A stretch of 5,568 nt of DNA from an uncultured Bacteroidota bacterium. Its GTDB lineage: Bacteria; Bacteroidota; Bacteroidia; Chitinophagales; S012-47. Position 1 is the stretch's first letter. Each line of letters opens with the position of its first letter. The notes beneath the pieces are model-generated. The model was not told the origin of the DNA. It searched no databases and was given only the letters and a program-made list of their open reading frames with translations. The DNA lies in NCBI GenBank assembly GCA_913062655.1, contig CAJXXO010000187.1:1-5568 (forward strand), in the 5' to 3' direction. This document shows, in pieces, positions 1 through 5,568 of the stretch. Made by a program: the position numbers and the translations under genes.

Positions 1-555
1 GGTAAAAAAGGTAGTTACCAAGCCCATGAGAATAATGAAAACGGCTGCCCAGGGCCACCAGGTGGTGCGCTTTTTTCGGTCAGGTGCTATGGAGCGCACC
101 GGTTGCTCTACCGCAGGCGCAGTATCTACGACTTGTTTACGCAAAACCGGTTCTGCCTGGTAGGCCGGTAAGCCGTAGGCCGCTAATAAGTGGTTATGGG
201 AGGATTGTACAAACTGTAAAGTGCGCTCAACATCGAAAAAGAGCTTGCCAATCCCTTCCAACTTGACCACTTCCTGTCGATCGAGCCGTTGGTTGCAATC
301 AGCAGCAAATTGTTCAAGGTGAGATTTGGCTTCCTGCTGATCCAATCCCTCTTGCTCTACCAGATGATGGAGTAATAGTGCATCATTGTTTTGCAACTGC
401 CTATTGAAGGTAAGTTTCTTGAAAGGCGGTTGAAACTGATGGGTCACCGGATGGCGCTCAGCCGATTGGTAATTGGCGACAAAACCACCCAGACCCGGAA
501 TGACTACGTAATCGTATTCTCCTAATAGCTTCCGGATGTGTGCTGTAATGTCCAA
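1..555 (-). CDS. HU-CCDC81/SPOR-type inner-membrane protein, N-terminal 185 residues (3' end beyond window)
   Basis: Likely a single-pass inner-membrane protein with a cytoplasmic HU/IHF-like N-terminus. Residues 1-58 match CCDC81-like bacterial HU domain 1: helix DITAHIRKLLGE, strand VVIPGLGGFVANY (17-29), a basic arm with FKK (45-47), then FNRQLQNND (50-58). Residues 59-132 look like the second HU repeat: two helices, then VKLEGIGKLFFD (97-108) and LLAAYGLPAY (123-132). A basic cluster RKKR (160-163) precedes a hydrophobic segment from W166 to the edge, so by the positive-inside rule the HU part is cytoplasmic and the missing C-terminus periplasmic. In this family that end normally carries a SPOR domain, which binds denuded septal peptidoglycan; it is not visible here. 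The start is TTG at 555: an in-frame TAA lies five codons upstream, no ATG is available, and the family usually begins Met-Asp-Ile, matching TTG-GAC-ATT. No good SD is seen. The barrel gene ends 19 nt upstream, so coupled translation is plausible. DNA binding is inferred from fold only. Confidence 0.9.
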   Translation of the reverse strand, partial: MDITAHIRKLLGEYDYVVIPGLGGFVANYQSAERHPVTHQFQPPFKKLTFNRQLQNNDALLLHHLVEQEGLDQQEAKSHLEQFAADCNQRLDRQEVVKLEGIGKLFFDVERTLQFVQSSHNHLLAAYGLPAYQAEPVLRKQVVDTAPAVEQPVRSIAPDRKKRTTWWPWAAVFIILMGLVTTFFT

Positions 556-574
556 TGCTGCTGCTTTGCGTTAC

Positions 575-2221
575 CTAAAAGATCATCTTGATACCACCGA
601 TCGCATTCAATCCTAAGGAAGGATAATTGTAGTAGCGCTGGTAGTTTGCTGCAGCAATATTATTAACATCCAGGAAAACATGGAAACTTTCATTGACCTG
701 ATAGCTGGCGCCCAGGTTGATGTCTGCTACACCAGGCAGTTGATTTTCAGTGCCTTCAGGCGTTAATGCGAACATTCGATTAAAGAAAAATAAATCTGCT
801 TCAGCACGCAATTTCTCGGTCACCTGGTAGCGGAGCAAGATACTCGACTTGATGGTCGGCATGTGCCAGGCCCGCGCACTGTTCTTCAGGTCGTAGCTGA
901 AAAAGTCCACCGCACCCAGCACCCTGACTTTCTCACCAAAGCTGTAGCCTATTTCCACGTGGAGGTTCAGAATATTGGTGCTGGTGTCGTACACGGTATT
1001 GAAGCGATTCACCGCCACGCTGTCTGACACAAATAGGGGGAGGAAGTTGACATTGCTGTAGCTCACCTGCGCATTGTAGCTGCCACCCCGGATAGGTGCA
1101 CCACGCACACCGGCTTTCACTTGCAGCTCGCGGCTGTTGCGCAACAGCGGATTTTGGTTGAGGAACGGGTTGCGATCACTGAGTGTCTTGTAGTTGTTCT
1201 TCAACACCTCTCCGGTAAATCCGGCATGGAAAACCACCAATTCATCCACCAGTTCGCGCTCAAACAAGATATCCGGGAAGAGGTAAAACCCATCTTCATC
1301 GGCCCCTACATTGATCCCGATATCAGCAAACCAAATGTCTTTCTGTACCCGGTAGGAGGGACGCGCACTGATGATGGTCAGGTTTTGCCGCAAGGTATCG
1401 CTGGTAAAGGTGGTATGATCCACACCCAGGCGGACCTTGGCCAGGTTATCATCGTACCGCTTACCGATCATAAAGTCGGCCACGGGATTGATCTCATTCT
1501 GACTCAACCGGTCGGTGAGGTAATTGACACGGAACGTACCATCATACTCCAGGTCGTAGTAGGTCTCTTCGGTGTTGTTGAAGCGCAGCCCACCATAGAT
1601 GAAATTGTAGGTCTGACCATTGTCTTGGGTGGATATGATGGTATCCACCTCAGGATCGTAGCCATAGAAGCGAATGGCATTGCGATCGTACCCGCCAAAG
1701 GCATGCAGGGCAAAATTATTGATGAAGAAATCGCCCATCACTTTGGTGCGCAGGTCGCTGAATTGCTGATCGGGCAGGGGACCGTTGGAAGAGATGTAAT
1801 TCACCCGTGCTGCCAGGTTCGTCTCGTTGTCGCGGTTATCGTACTTGCTGCTACGTCCGGAGTTGACATACAAGTCGAGGTAAGGCGTCAGGTAGTTACC
1901 GAAGCCAACCTTGGCATATACATTTTTCAAAGGCTCCACCTTATCCGGACGCGTGGCCAGCGGCCGCACTTCAGGGGCTACATACGGTACCTTCAGCATG
2001 CGGGTGGGTACATCGTATTCCACCTCGATCTGACGGTCATCCACCGGGGGTAGTTCAGGGTTCAGGCCGATCTTCTTGGCATCCGCCAAAATCGGCTTGA
2101 TCTCCGATACCACGGTGATGTTCTGTCCGGGCAGTCCTTCATCTTCACCCTCCGGCTGCTGTGCCCAGCCCACTTGGCCGGCCAACAGCAATGTTGTCAA
2201 TACAGTTATATAGCGCTTCAT
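575..2221 (-). CDS. Small outer-membrane beta-barrel protein, TonB-receptor-like C-terminus, no recognisable plug
   Basis: Predicted outer-membrane beta-barrel of 548 residues. A signal peptide (MKRYITVLTTLLLAGQVGWA) ends at a plausible SPase I site after A20. Residues 21-98 form a polar, proline-rich periplasmic extension containing EIKPILADAKKI (40-51) and NPELPPVDD (54-62). From about residue 99 the protein alternates short amphipathic aromatic strands with polar turns (for example VYAKVGFGNYLTPYLDLYV at 101-119), and it ends in IGGIKMIF, with the terminal Phe typical of barrels folded by BAM. The last 40 residues (DVNNIAAANYQRYYNYPSLG) resemble the C-terminus of TonB-dependent receptors, so automatic annotation may use that name. 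However, the length is well below the usual 700-1000 residues, and I see neither a plug domain nor a clear TonB box. Active transport is therefore doubtful; a structural or assembly role is an alternative. The ATG overlaps the TPR gene stop (ATGA) and lacks an SD, suggesting translational coupling. Confidence 0.92.
   Translation of the reverse strand: MKRYITVLTTLLLAGQVGWAQQPEGEDEGLPGQNITVVSEIKPILADAKKIGLNPELPPVDDRQIEVEYDVPTRMLKVPYVAPEVRPLATRPDKVEPLKNVYAKVGFGNYLTPYLDLYVNSGRSSKYDNRDNETNLAARVNYISSNGPLPDQQFSDLRTKVMGDFFINNFALHAFGGYDRNAIRFYGYDPEVDTIISTQDNGQTYNFIYGGLRFNNTEETYYDLEYDGTFRVNYLTDRLSQNEINPVADFMIGKRYDDNLAKVRLGVDHTTFTSDTLRQNLTIISARPSYRVQKDIWFADIGINVGADEDGFYLFPDILFERELVDELVVFHAGFTGEVLKNNYKTLSDRNPFLNQNPLLRNSRELQVKAGVRGAPIRGGSYNAQVSYSNVNFLPLFVSDSVAVNRFNTVYDTSTNILNLHVEIGYSFGEKVRVLGAVDFFSYDLKNSARAWHMPTIKSSILLRYQVTEKLRAEADLFFFNRMFALTPEGTENQLPGVADINLGASYQVNESFHVFLDVNNIAAANYQRYYNYPSLGLNAIGGIKMIF
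2218..2221 (-). promoter_or_regulatory. ATGA stop/start overlap
   Basis: On the minus strand the TGA stop of the TPR gene (2220-2218) shares bases with the ATG of the barrel gene (2221-2219). No SD-like sequence lies at a useful distance before this ATG. Translation of the barrel therefore probably depends on ribosomes finishing the TPR gene, which would keep the two products in a fixed ratio. Confidence 0.75.
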
Positions 2222-5200
2222 CGTAGTCGGTTGTTATTCTCCGGCTCTTCCGGGTTATTGAATGGGTCATCCTCAGGCCCCTTGATACGGGAGTTTTCGT
2301 CCATAGCCGCTTCCACGCGGGCTAGCTTGTCTTTGGCTTCCTGCAATACATCAGGATCTCCGGTATAGCTGCCTACTATAGATTCCAGCGTTGCTTTGGC
2401 CTGGAAATAGTCTTCCTGCTCGTAATACACGTCAGCTACCAGGATCAGTGATTTCACCAGCCACAATTCGTAAGAAGGATAGTTGCGAATGATGTCATCA
2501 CACTGCGCCTCCGCCAGGGTATAATCACCACGCATGAAGTGGATCTTCGCCATGTAGTACCGCGACTCCACACCCTTGGCATTGTCCGTAAGCTCACTCA
2601 CCTTGGTGAATTGCGTCATGGCTTCATCATTGATGCCTCGTTCATAATTCACCTTAGCCAGGTAGTAGTGCGCATTGATCAGGTCCTCATCAGAGGCCTG
2701 TGGCGCGTCCAGCATCATCTTGGCGTACTCTTCGGCCTTGCGAAATCGCTTGGTAGCATAGCCCAGGTTCATCAGGGCTTGCAGTACCTCAAACTTGGTC
2801 TGCTGCAGGCTCGCCAGTTCCAGCATCGGTTCGTAGTAGCGGAAGGCCTTATCGTAGTCTTCAATGATGAAGTGACAGATCTTGGCAGCCCGCAGGTAGC
2901 TGACTTCAGCATAGGCCTGGTTGTTGTTGGCATTGATCACAAACTCATAGTCAGGCAGGGCTTTTCGGTATTCCTCAGCCCGGTAGTACACATCAGCCCG
3001 GTAGTAGTGGGCAATTGTTTTGAAGTAGCCACGAGGGAAATCGTTGATGTATTGTGTCAACTCCTCCTCAGCACGGTCGTATTTCTCCTGGAAGTAGAAG
3101 TTTTCAGCAGTGCGGAACTGTAGGGTATCCTGCTCCGACACGTTGGCACCGGCCAGGTTGATGTATATGCTTGGGTCACCTAGTTCAACTGATATTCGCT
3201 TCACTTGGGCCAAGGCTTCACCGGCTTCCGGTGTGCCTGGATAAGTTTCTGCCACGCGACTGTAATACTCGATCGCTTTTTGGTCCTGACGGGTGTTGTA
3301 ATAGATCAGGGCCACCTTCATCAGCGATTGCAACACATACGGGCTCCTTGGCTCTTCTTCGATCAACTGGTTGAAGGCACGGATCGCATCATTATTGTTT
3401 TTCTCCAACAAGTGCGCGCTGGCCAGTTGGTACAAGGCATCATCATAATAGAACGATCCTGGATAGTTGCGGATCACCTGGTTCATCGCCTTACGCTTAC
3501 CGGCTATGTTGCCCTTCACCCCCTGGATCATACCTTGCTGGTAGAGGGCATAGTCAGTATCCGGGGCACGGTCGTTGGAGATCTCTTTGTAGTTGGCTAG
3601 CGCATTGTCGTAGCTCTTCAGCATAAACTGGCAATCGGCCAAACGCAAGGTAGCATCAGGAAGCAGCCGCTTTTTCAGTTGAGCGCCTTCGGCTGAGTTG
3701 GGGTACCGCTGAATGCCGCTTTTGGCATCGGCAAAATAGCGCACCGCACTCTGGTAATCTTCCTGTTCAAAATAAGCATACCCGATACCATAATCTGCTG
3801 CGGCACTGGTGGTGGACAAGGGCAACCGCTGCGATACCTTGGCGAGGCTTTTAAACTTGCGGTATTCCGATATCGCGCCAATGTAGTCATCCCCTTGCAG
3901 GCTGATCTCGGCTTTCCAGAAGTGAGCCTGTGCCGTAATGCCTTCATCGATCGGGTGCTGTAGTGATTTGTCGAAATGCCTGACCGCCTCTCTGAAGCGT
4001 TTGTCGTTGAACAACTCCACCCCCCGGTAATAGGTCACCTTCTGGTACGCTTCCTTGATGGTAGGCGAGAGGTCATTCATCGACTCGATGATCTTGATGG
4101 CTTCGCGATAGTTTCGCGTGTTGAGGAACATGTCCGTTAGCAGTTCCTTGGCCGCCCTACTGTTGGTTGAATTGGGGAAGCGCTTCAGGAAAGCCTGTGT
4201 AGCGGTGATGGCACTGTTGTGTACCCCCGCTTCGTAGCTGACCTTGGCGTAGTTGAAGAGGGCATTTTCCTGCACGAATGGATCATATTCCATCTCTGCG
4301 GCTTCCTGGAAGGCTCTGCGGGCCTTGTTGAGGTTGCCGATCTGCAGGTAGCTGTCACCCAGCAAATACACGGCATGCTGTGCCACCGAGTCCTTCTCGC
4401 GACTCAGTTGCTCAAAGTTGACAATGGCCTCTTCGTATTCCTTCAACTGGTATTGCGTATAGCCCAGTTGGTAAATGTCTTCCTTGCTCATTCTGCGCGT
4501 ACTCTCCGCGTAGTACATCAGCAGCGGCAGGGCTTTTTCATAGTTGCCTTGCTCAAAGTAGGCCTTACCTACGAGTTGATTGATCTCCGGGTAGTATTTG
4601 ATCTTCCGGTCATCCAGCAACGGGGTGGCATATTCCGTCAGGGCGCGATAATTGCCCTGCTGAAAGTAGATGGAGGCAATGTAGTAGGGCACCACCCGTC
4701 CGAAATAGACCGATTCTTCTACCTTTTGGAAGTTGTCTAGTGCCGTATCATAATCCTCTTCCATAAAGGCAATGAAACCATGGTAGTAATGGGCGGGGAA
4801 GTAATACCTATCGGTATTCATGACATCACGGAAGAGCGGCTTGGCCTTACCAAACTCCTTTTGGAAAAAGTAGCCGTAGGCCATTTGGAATTTATAGTCC
4901 TCCTTTTCAGCTCGACTCAGCTCAAAGGGATCGACCCGTTCGTGGTATTTCACCACATCACGGTATTTCTTTTTGCGGTAGTAGTAGTCGCCCAGGTGGA
5001 AGTAGGCGCGGTTGCTGTTCGCATTGCCGGTGTGGTTGTTTAGAAACGACAACATCAGGTGCTCACCATCCGGATTTTGAAGCGTCAATGCCGACAGCGC
5101 CAGGTAGAATTCCGAGTTTACCCGAATCGCCTTGATATCGGGATCGGTGGTGGTACGCGTCTGCGTGATCACTTCGCGAAAAGCTTCGCGGGCATTCACA

Positions 5201-5331
5201 TAATCCTCATGGTCAAAGAGCTCCAACGCCTCTTTGTAGGCTTTTTCCGGCTCCCAGAAGGTCACCGTCTCCTGTGCCGGAGCGATCATATATAGCACAA
5301 GCCCGCAGGCCAACAGCAGTAGTCGTCTCAT
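2218..5331 (-). CDS. Large exported tetratricopeptide-repeat scaffold protein
   Basis: A 1037-residue protein made almost entirely of TPR helices, probably a periplasmic protein-protein interaction scaffold. The N-terminus (MRRLLLLACGLVLYMIAPAQ) is a signal peptide with a likely SPase I cut after A19. Repeats run from about residue 28 to 1008, with typical cores such as AYFEQGNYEKALPLL (257-271), AYFEQEDYQSAVRYF (519-533), VYYRAEEYRKALPDY (781-795) and VYYEQEDYFQAKATL (968-982). I estimate more than twenty units. Two non-TPR linkers interrupt the array, near 497-512 and 714-738; the second leads into SEQDTLQFRTAENFYF (732-747). The tail (1011-1037) is acidic and Asn/Pro-rich, so probably disordered. 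No enzymatic motif is visible. The ATG is supported by the signal peptide and by AAAGGG five bases upstream. It is the first gene of the unit and overlaps the barrel gene by 4 bp, suggesting that the two products act together. SprE/PorW of type IX secretion is another Bacteroidota TPR protein, but that one is a lipoprotein and this one lacks a credible lipobox. Confidence 0.96.
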   Translation of the reverse strand: MRRLLLLACGLVLYMIAPAQETVTFWEPEKAYKEALELFDHEDYVNAREAFREVITQTRTTTDPDIKAIRVNSEFYLALSALTLQNPDGEHLMLSFLNNHTGNANSNRAYFHLGDYYYRKKKYRDVVKYHERVDPFELSRAEKEDYKFQMAYGYFFQKEFGKAKPLFRDVMNTDRYYFPAHYYHGFIAFMEEDYDTALDNFQKVEESVYFGRVVPYYIASIYFQQGNYRALTEYATPLLDDRKIKYYPEINQLVGKAYFEQGNYEKALPLLMYYAESTRRMSKEDIYQLGYTQYQLKEYEEAIVNFEQLSREKDSVAQHAVYLLGDSYLQIGNLNKARRAFQEAAEMEYDPFVQENALFNYAKVSYEAGVHNSAITATQAFLKRFPNSTNSRAAKELLTDMFLNTRNYREAIKIIESMNDLSPTIKEAYQKVTYYRGVELFNDKRFREAVRHFDKSLQHPIDEGITAQAHFWKAEISLQGDDYIGAISEYRKFKSLAKVSQRLPLSTTSAAADYGIGYAYFEQEDYQSAVRYFADAKSGIQRYPNSAEGAQLKKRLLPDATLRLADCQFMLKSYDNALANYKEISNDRAPDTDYALYQQGMIQGVKGNIAGKRKAMNQVIRNYPGSFYYDDALYQLASAHLLEKNNNDAIRAFNQLIEEEPRSPYVLQSLMKVALIYYNTRQDQKAIEYYSRVAETYPGTPEAGEALAQVKRISVELGDPSIYINLAGANVSEQDTLQFRTAENFYFQEKYDRAEEELTQYINDFPRGYFKTIAHYYRADVYYRAEEYRKALPDYEFVINANNNQAYAEVSYLRAAKICHFIIEDYDKAFRYYEPMLELASLQQTKFEVLQALMNLGYATKRFRKAEEYAKMMLDAPQASDEDLINAHYYLAKVNYERGINDEAMTQFTKVSELTDNAKGVESRYYMAKIHFMRGDYTLAEAQCDDIIRNYPSYELWLVKSLILVADVYYEQEDYFQAKATLESIVGSYTGDPDVLQEAKDKLARVEAAMDENSRIKGPEDDPFNNPEEPENNNRLR

Positions 5332-5336
5332 ACTAA

Positions 5337-5342
5337 CCCTTT
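5337..5342 (-). promoter_or_regulatory. Ribosome binding site of the TPR gene
   Basis: AAAGGG on the minus strand ends five bases before the ATG at 5331. SD sequences are often weak or absent in Bacteroidota, so a match here helps support this start, which also gives a complete signal peptide. Confidence 0.5.
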
Positions 5343-5376
5343 ACGTGGGGTGAAAATAGTTAAATCACAAACGGTA

Positions 5377-5391
5377 AAAACCTACACTATA
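5377..5391 (-). promoter_or_regulatory. Weak promoter candidate upstream of the TPR gene
   Basis: The minus strand reads TATAGTGTAGGTTTT. TATAGT differs from the general -10 box TATAAT by one base. TAGGTTTT differs from the Bacteroidota -7 element TAnnTTTG only in its last base, and lies about 45 bases before the start codon. No convincing TTTG or TTGACA partner stands at the right distance upstream, so this is only a candidate. Confidence 0.22.
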
Positions 5392-5424
5392 CGCAGCTTC
5401 CCTGTGGATGATGACAGGATATGT

Positions 5425-5435
5425 ACAGTAACTGT
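5425..5435. repeat. Short palindrome ACAGT-A-ACTGT
   Basis: This is a perfect 5-bp inverted repeat around one central base, about 95 bases upstream of the TPR start codon. Its size suits a small dimeric regulator site, but a repeat this short can arise by chance. Confidence 0.2.
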
Positions 5436-5441
5436 TGGATG

Positions 5442-5458
5442 TGTCAGATTATTGTCAG
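5442..5458 (+). repeat. Paired TGTCAG direct repeat with 11-bp spacing
   Basis: TGTCAG occurs at 5442-5447 and again at 5453-5458, so the copies start 11 bases apart, close to one helical turn. A related word, TGACAGGAT, lies at 5412-5420. Same-face binding of a regulator is possible but unproven. Confidence 0.2.
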
Positions 5459-5530
5459 GACGCATGGAGTGGAGGAGTGGATAAGTTGAGAAGTGTATAA
5501 GGATCTGAGCCGCCTAGTTACTTGTAGCAG

Positions 5531-5568
5531 AAAAAAAATGCAATCTGCGAGAAGCGCTTCTTCGGCCT
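5531..5568 (-). terminator. Possible terminator of an unseen upstream gene
   Basis: On the minus strand, an imperfect hairpin centred on the palindrome AGAAGCGCTTCT (5561-5550) is followed by an eight-T run (5538-5531). The hairpin has bulges, and about ten bases separate it from the T run, so it is not a textbook intrinsic terminator. It would fit the end of a minus-strand gene lying beyond the right edge. Confidence 0.25.

Larger units (their letters stand above)
1..5331 (-). other. Predicted three-gene transcription unit: TPR protein, barrel, HU/SPOR-type protein
   Basis: The three genes run in the same direction with a 4-bp overlap (TPR to barrel) and a 19-nt gap (barrel to HU-type gene). 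Neither junction has room for a terminator or a separate promoter of ordinary size, although a promoter inside a coding region cannot be excluded. The unit continues past the left edge. The order places the periplasmic scaffold first, the outer-membrane barrel second and the inner-membrane protein third, as expected for subunits or partners of one envelope-spanning assembly. Co-transcription is inferred from spacing only. Confidence 0.8.
5403..5500 (-). other. Three DnaA-box-like words in the same orientation
   Basis: On the minus strand, TTATACACT (5500-5492), TTATCCACT (5484-5476) and TCATCCACA (5411-5403) each differ from the DnaA box TTATNCACA at a single specified position, and all point the same way. 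Nothing else typical of an origin, such as a dnaA or dnaN gene or a strongly AT-rich unwinding element, is visible. They could be DnaA-dependent regulatory sites or coincidence. Confidence 0.25.
5332..5568. other. Non-coding leader region upstream of the unit
   Basis: No convincing gene is seen in these 237 bases on either strand. Frames open at the right edge on the minus strand stop at 5518, 5514 and 5444, and none of their short translations looks like a known C-terminus. The region contains the SD and weak promoter candidates for the TPR gene, a small palindrome, paired TGTCAG words, three DnaA-box-like words and a hairpin/T-tract at the edge. It probably separates this unit from an unseen neighbour. 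Confidence 0.6.

Noticed and set aside
84..266. Plus-strand frame of 60 codons near the left edge
   Set aside because: It lies antisense to the HU-type gene, whose domain motifs on the minus strand are clear.
1121..2053. Long plus-strand open frame of 310 codons antisense to the barrel gene
   Set aside because: It lies wholly inside a well-supported barrel gene, has no signal peptide or recognisable domain, and its composition is as expected for the complement of a coding frame.
575..2221. Standard TonB-dependent nutrient receptor (SusC-like)
   Set aside because: Too short, no visible plug, no TonB box, and no SusD-like partner; the neighbours are a TPR protein and a HU-type protein.
2539..3123. 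Plus-strand open frame of 194 codons antisense to the TPR gene; similar ones at 3205-3600 and 4219-4740
   Set aside because: Hydrophobic Val/Leu-rich translations of this type arise from reading TPR codons backwards; no family resemblance and no start signals.
5305..5331. Lipobox LLAC at residues 6-9 of the TPR protein
   Set aside because: Cysteine 9 comes too early: only about five hydrophobic residues precede it, too short for a lipoprotein signal peptide, whereas a normal SPase I site follows at A19.
5444..5566. Minus-strand frame entering from the right edge (40 residues, AEEALLADC...) as the end of an upstream gene
   Set aside because: No recognisable C-terminal motif, and two other frames also enter and stop nearby, so nothing favours it from this window alone.
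5493..5568. Plus-strand frame open to the right edge from GTG 5493 or ATG 5538 (possible divergent gene)
   Set aside because: Only ten complete codons follow the ATG, the translation MQSARSASSA is uninformative, and the A8 run and palindrome fit a minus-strand terminator better.

Overview
The window looks like chromosomal DNA from a member of the Bacteroidota, of roughly balanced base composition. All identifiable genes lie on the minus strand. Three things point to this phylum: a HU-CCDC81-type HU domain followed by a transmembrane helix (the N-terminal part of the Bacteroidota HU/SPOR protein), a very long tetratricopeptide-repeat (TPR) protein with Bacteroidota-style aromatic repeats, and a small outer-membrane barrel whose C-terminus resembles TonB-dependent receptors. 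I cannot assign a genus from sequence alone.

Reading in the direction of transcription (right to left): 5568-5332 is a non-coding leader. It holds an SD-like site just before the first gene, weak promoter candidates, small inverted and direct repeats, three DnaA-box-like words in one orientation, and a hairpin/T-tract at the window edge. Next is a 1037-residue exported TPR protein (5331-2218). It overlaps by 4 bp (ATGA) a 548-residue exported outer-membrane beta-barrel protein (2221-575). After only 19 nt comes a third gene (555 to beyond position 1) that begins with TTG and is cut by the window edge. Its visible 185 codons encode tandem HU-like domains, a basic cluster and a transmembrane segment; a periplasmic SPOR domain is expected beyond the edge.

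The spacing indicates one transcription unit. The predicted locations are a periplasmic TPR scaffold, an outer-membrane barrel, and an inner-membrane protein with a DNA-binding-like cytoplasmic part. Together they would span the envelope. If the hidden C-terminus is a SPOR domain, which binds glycan strands lacking stem peptides at division sites, the module could connect the nucleoid, septal peptidoglycan and outer membrane. That is inference; none of the three genes has a function I can name with certainty, and no gene symbols are given. No RNA genes, mobile elements or CRISPR arrays were seen.
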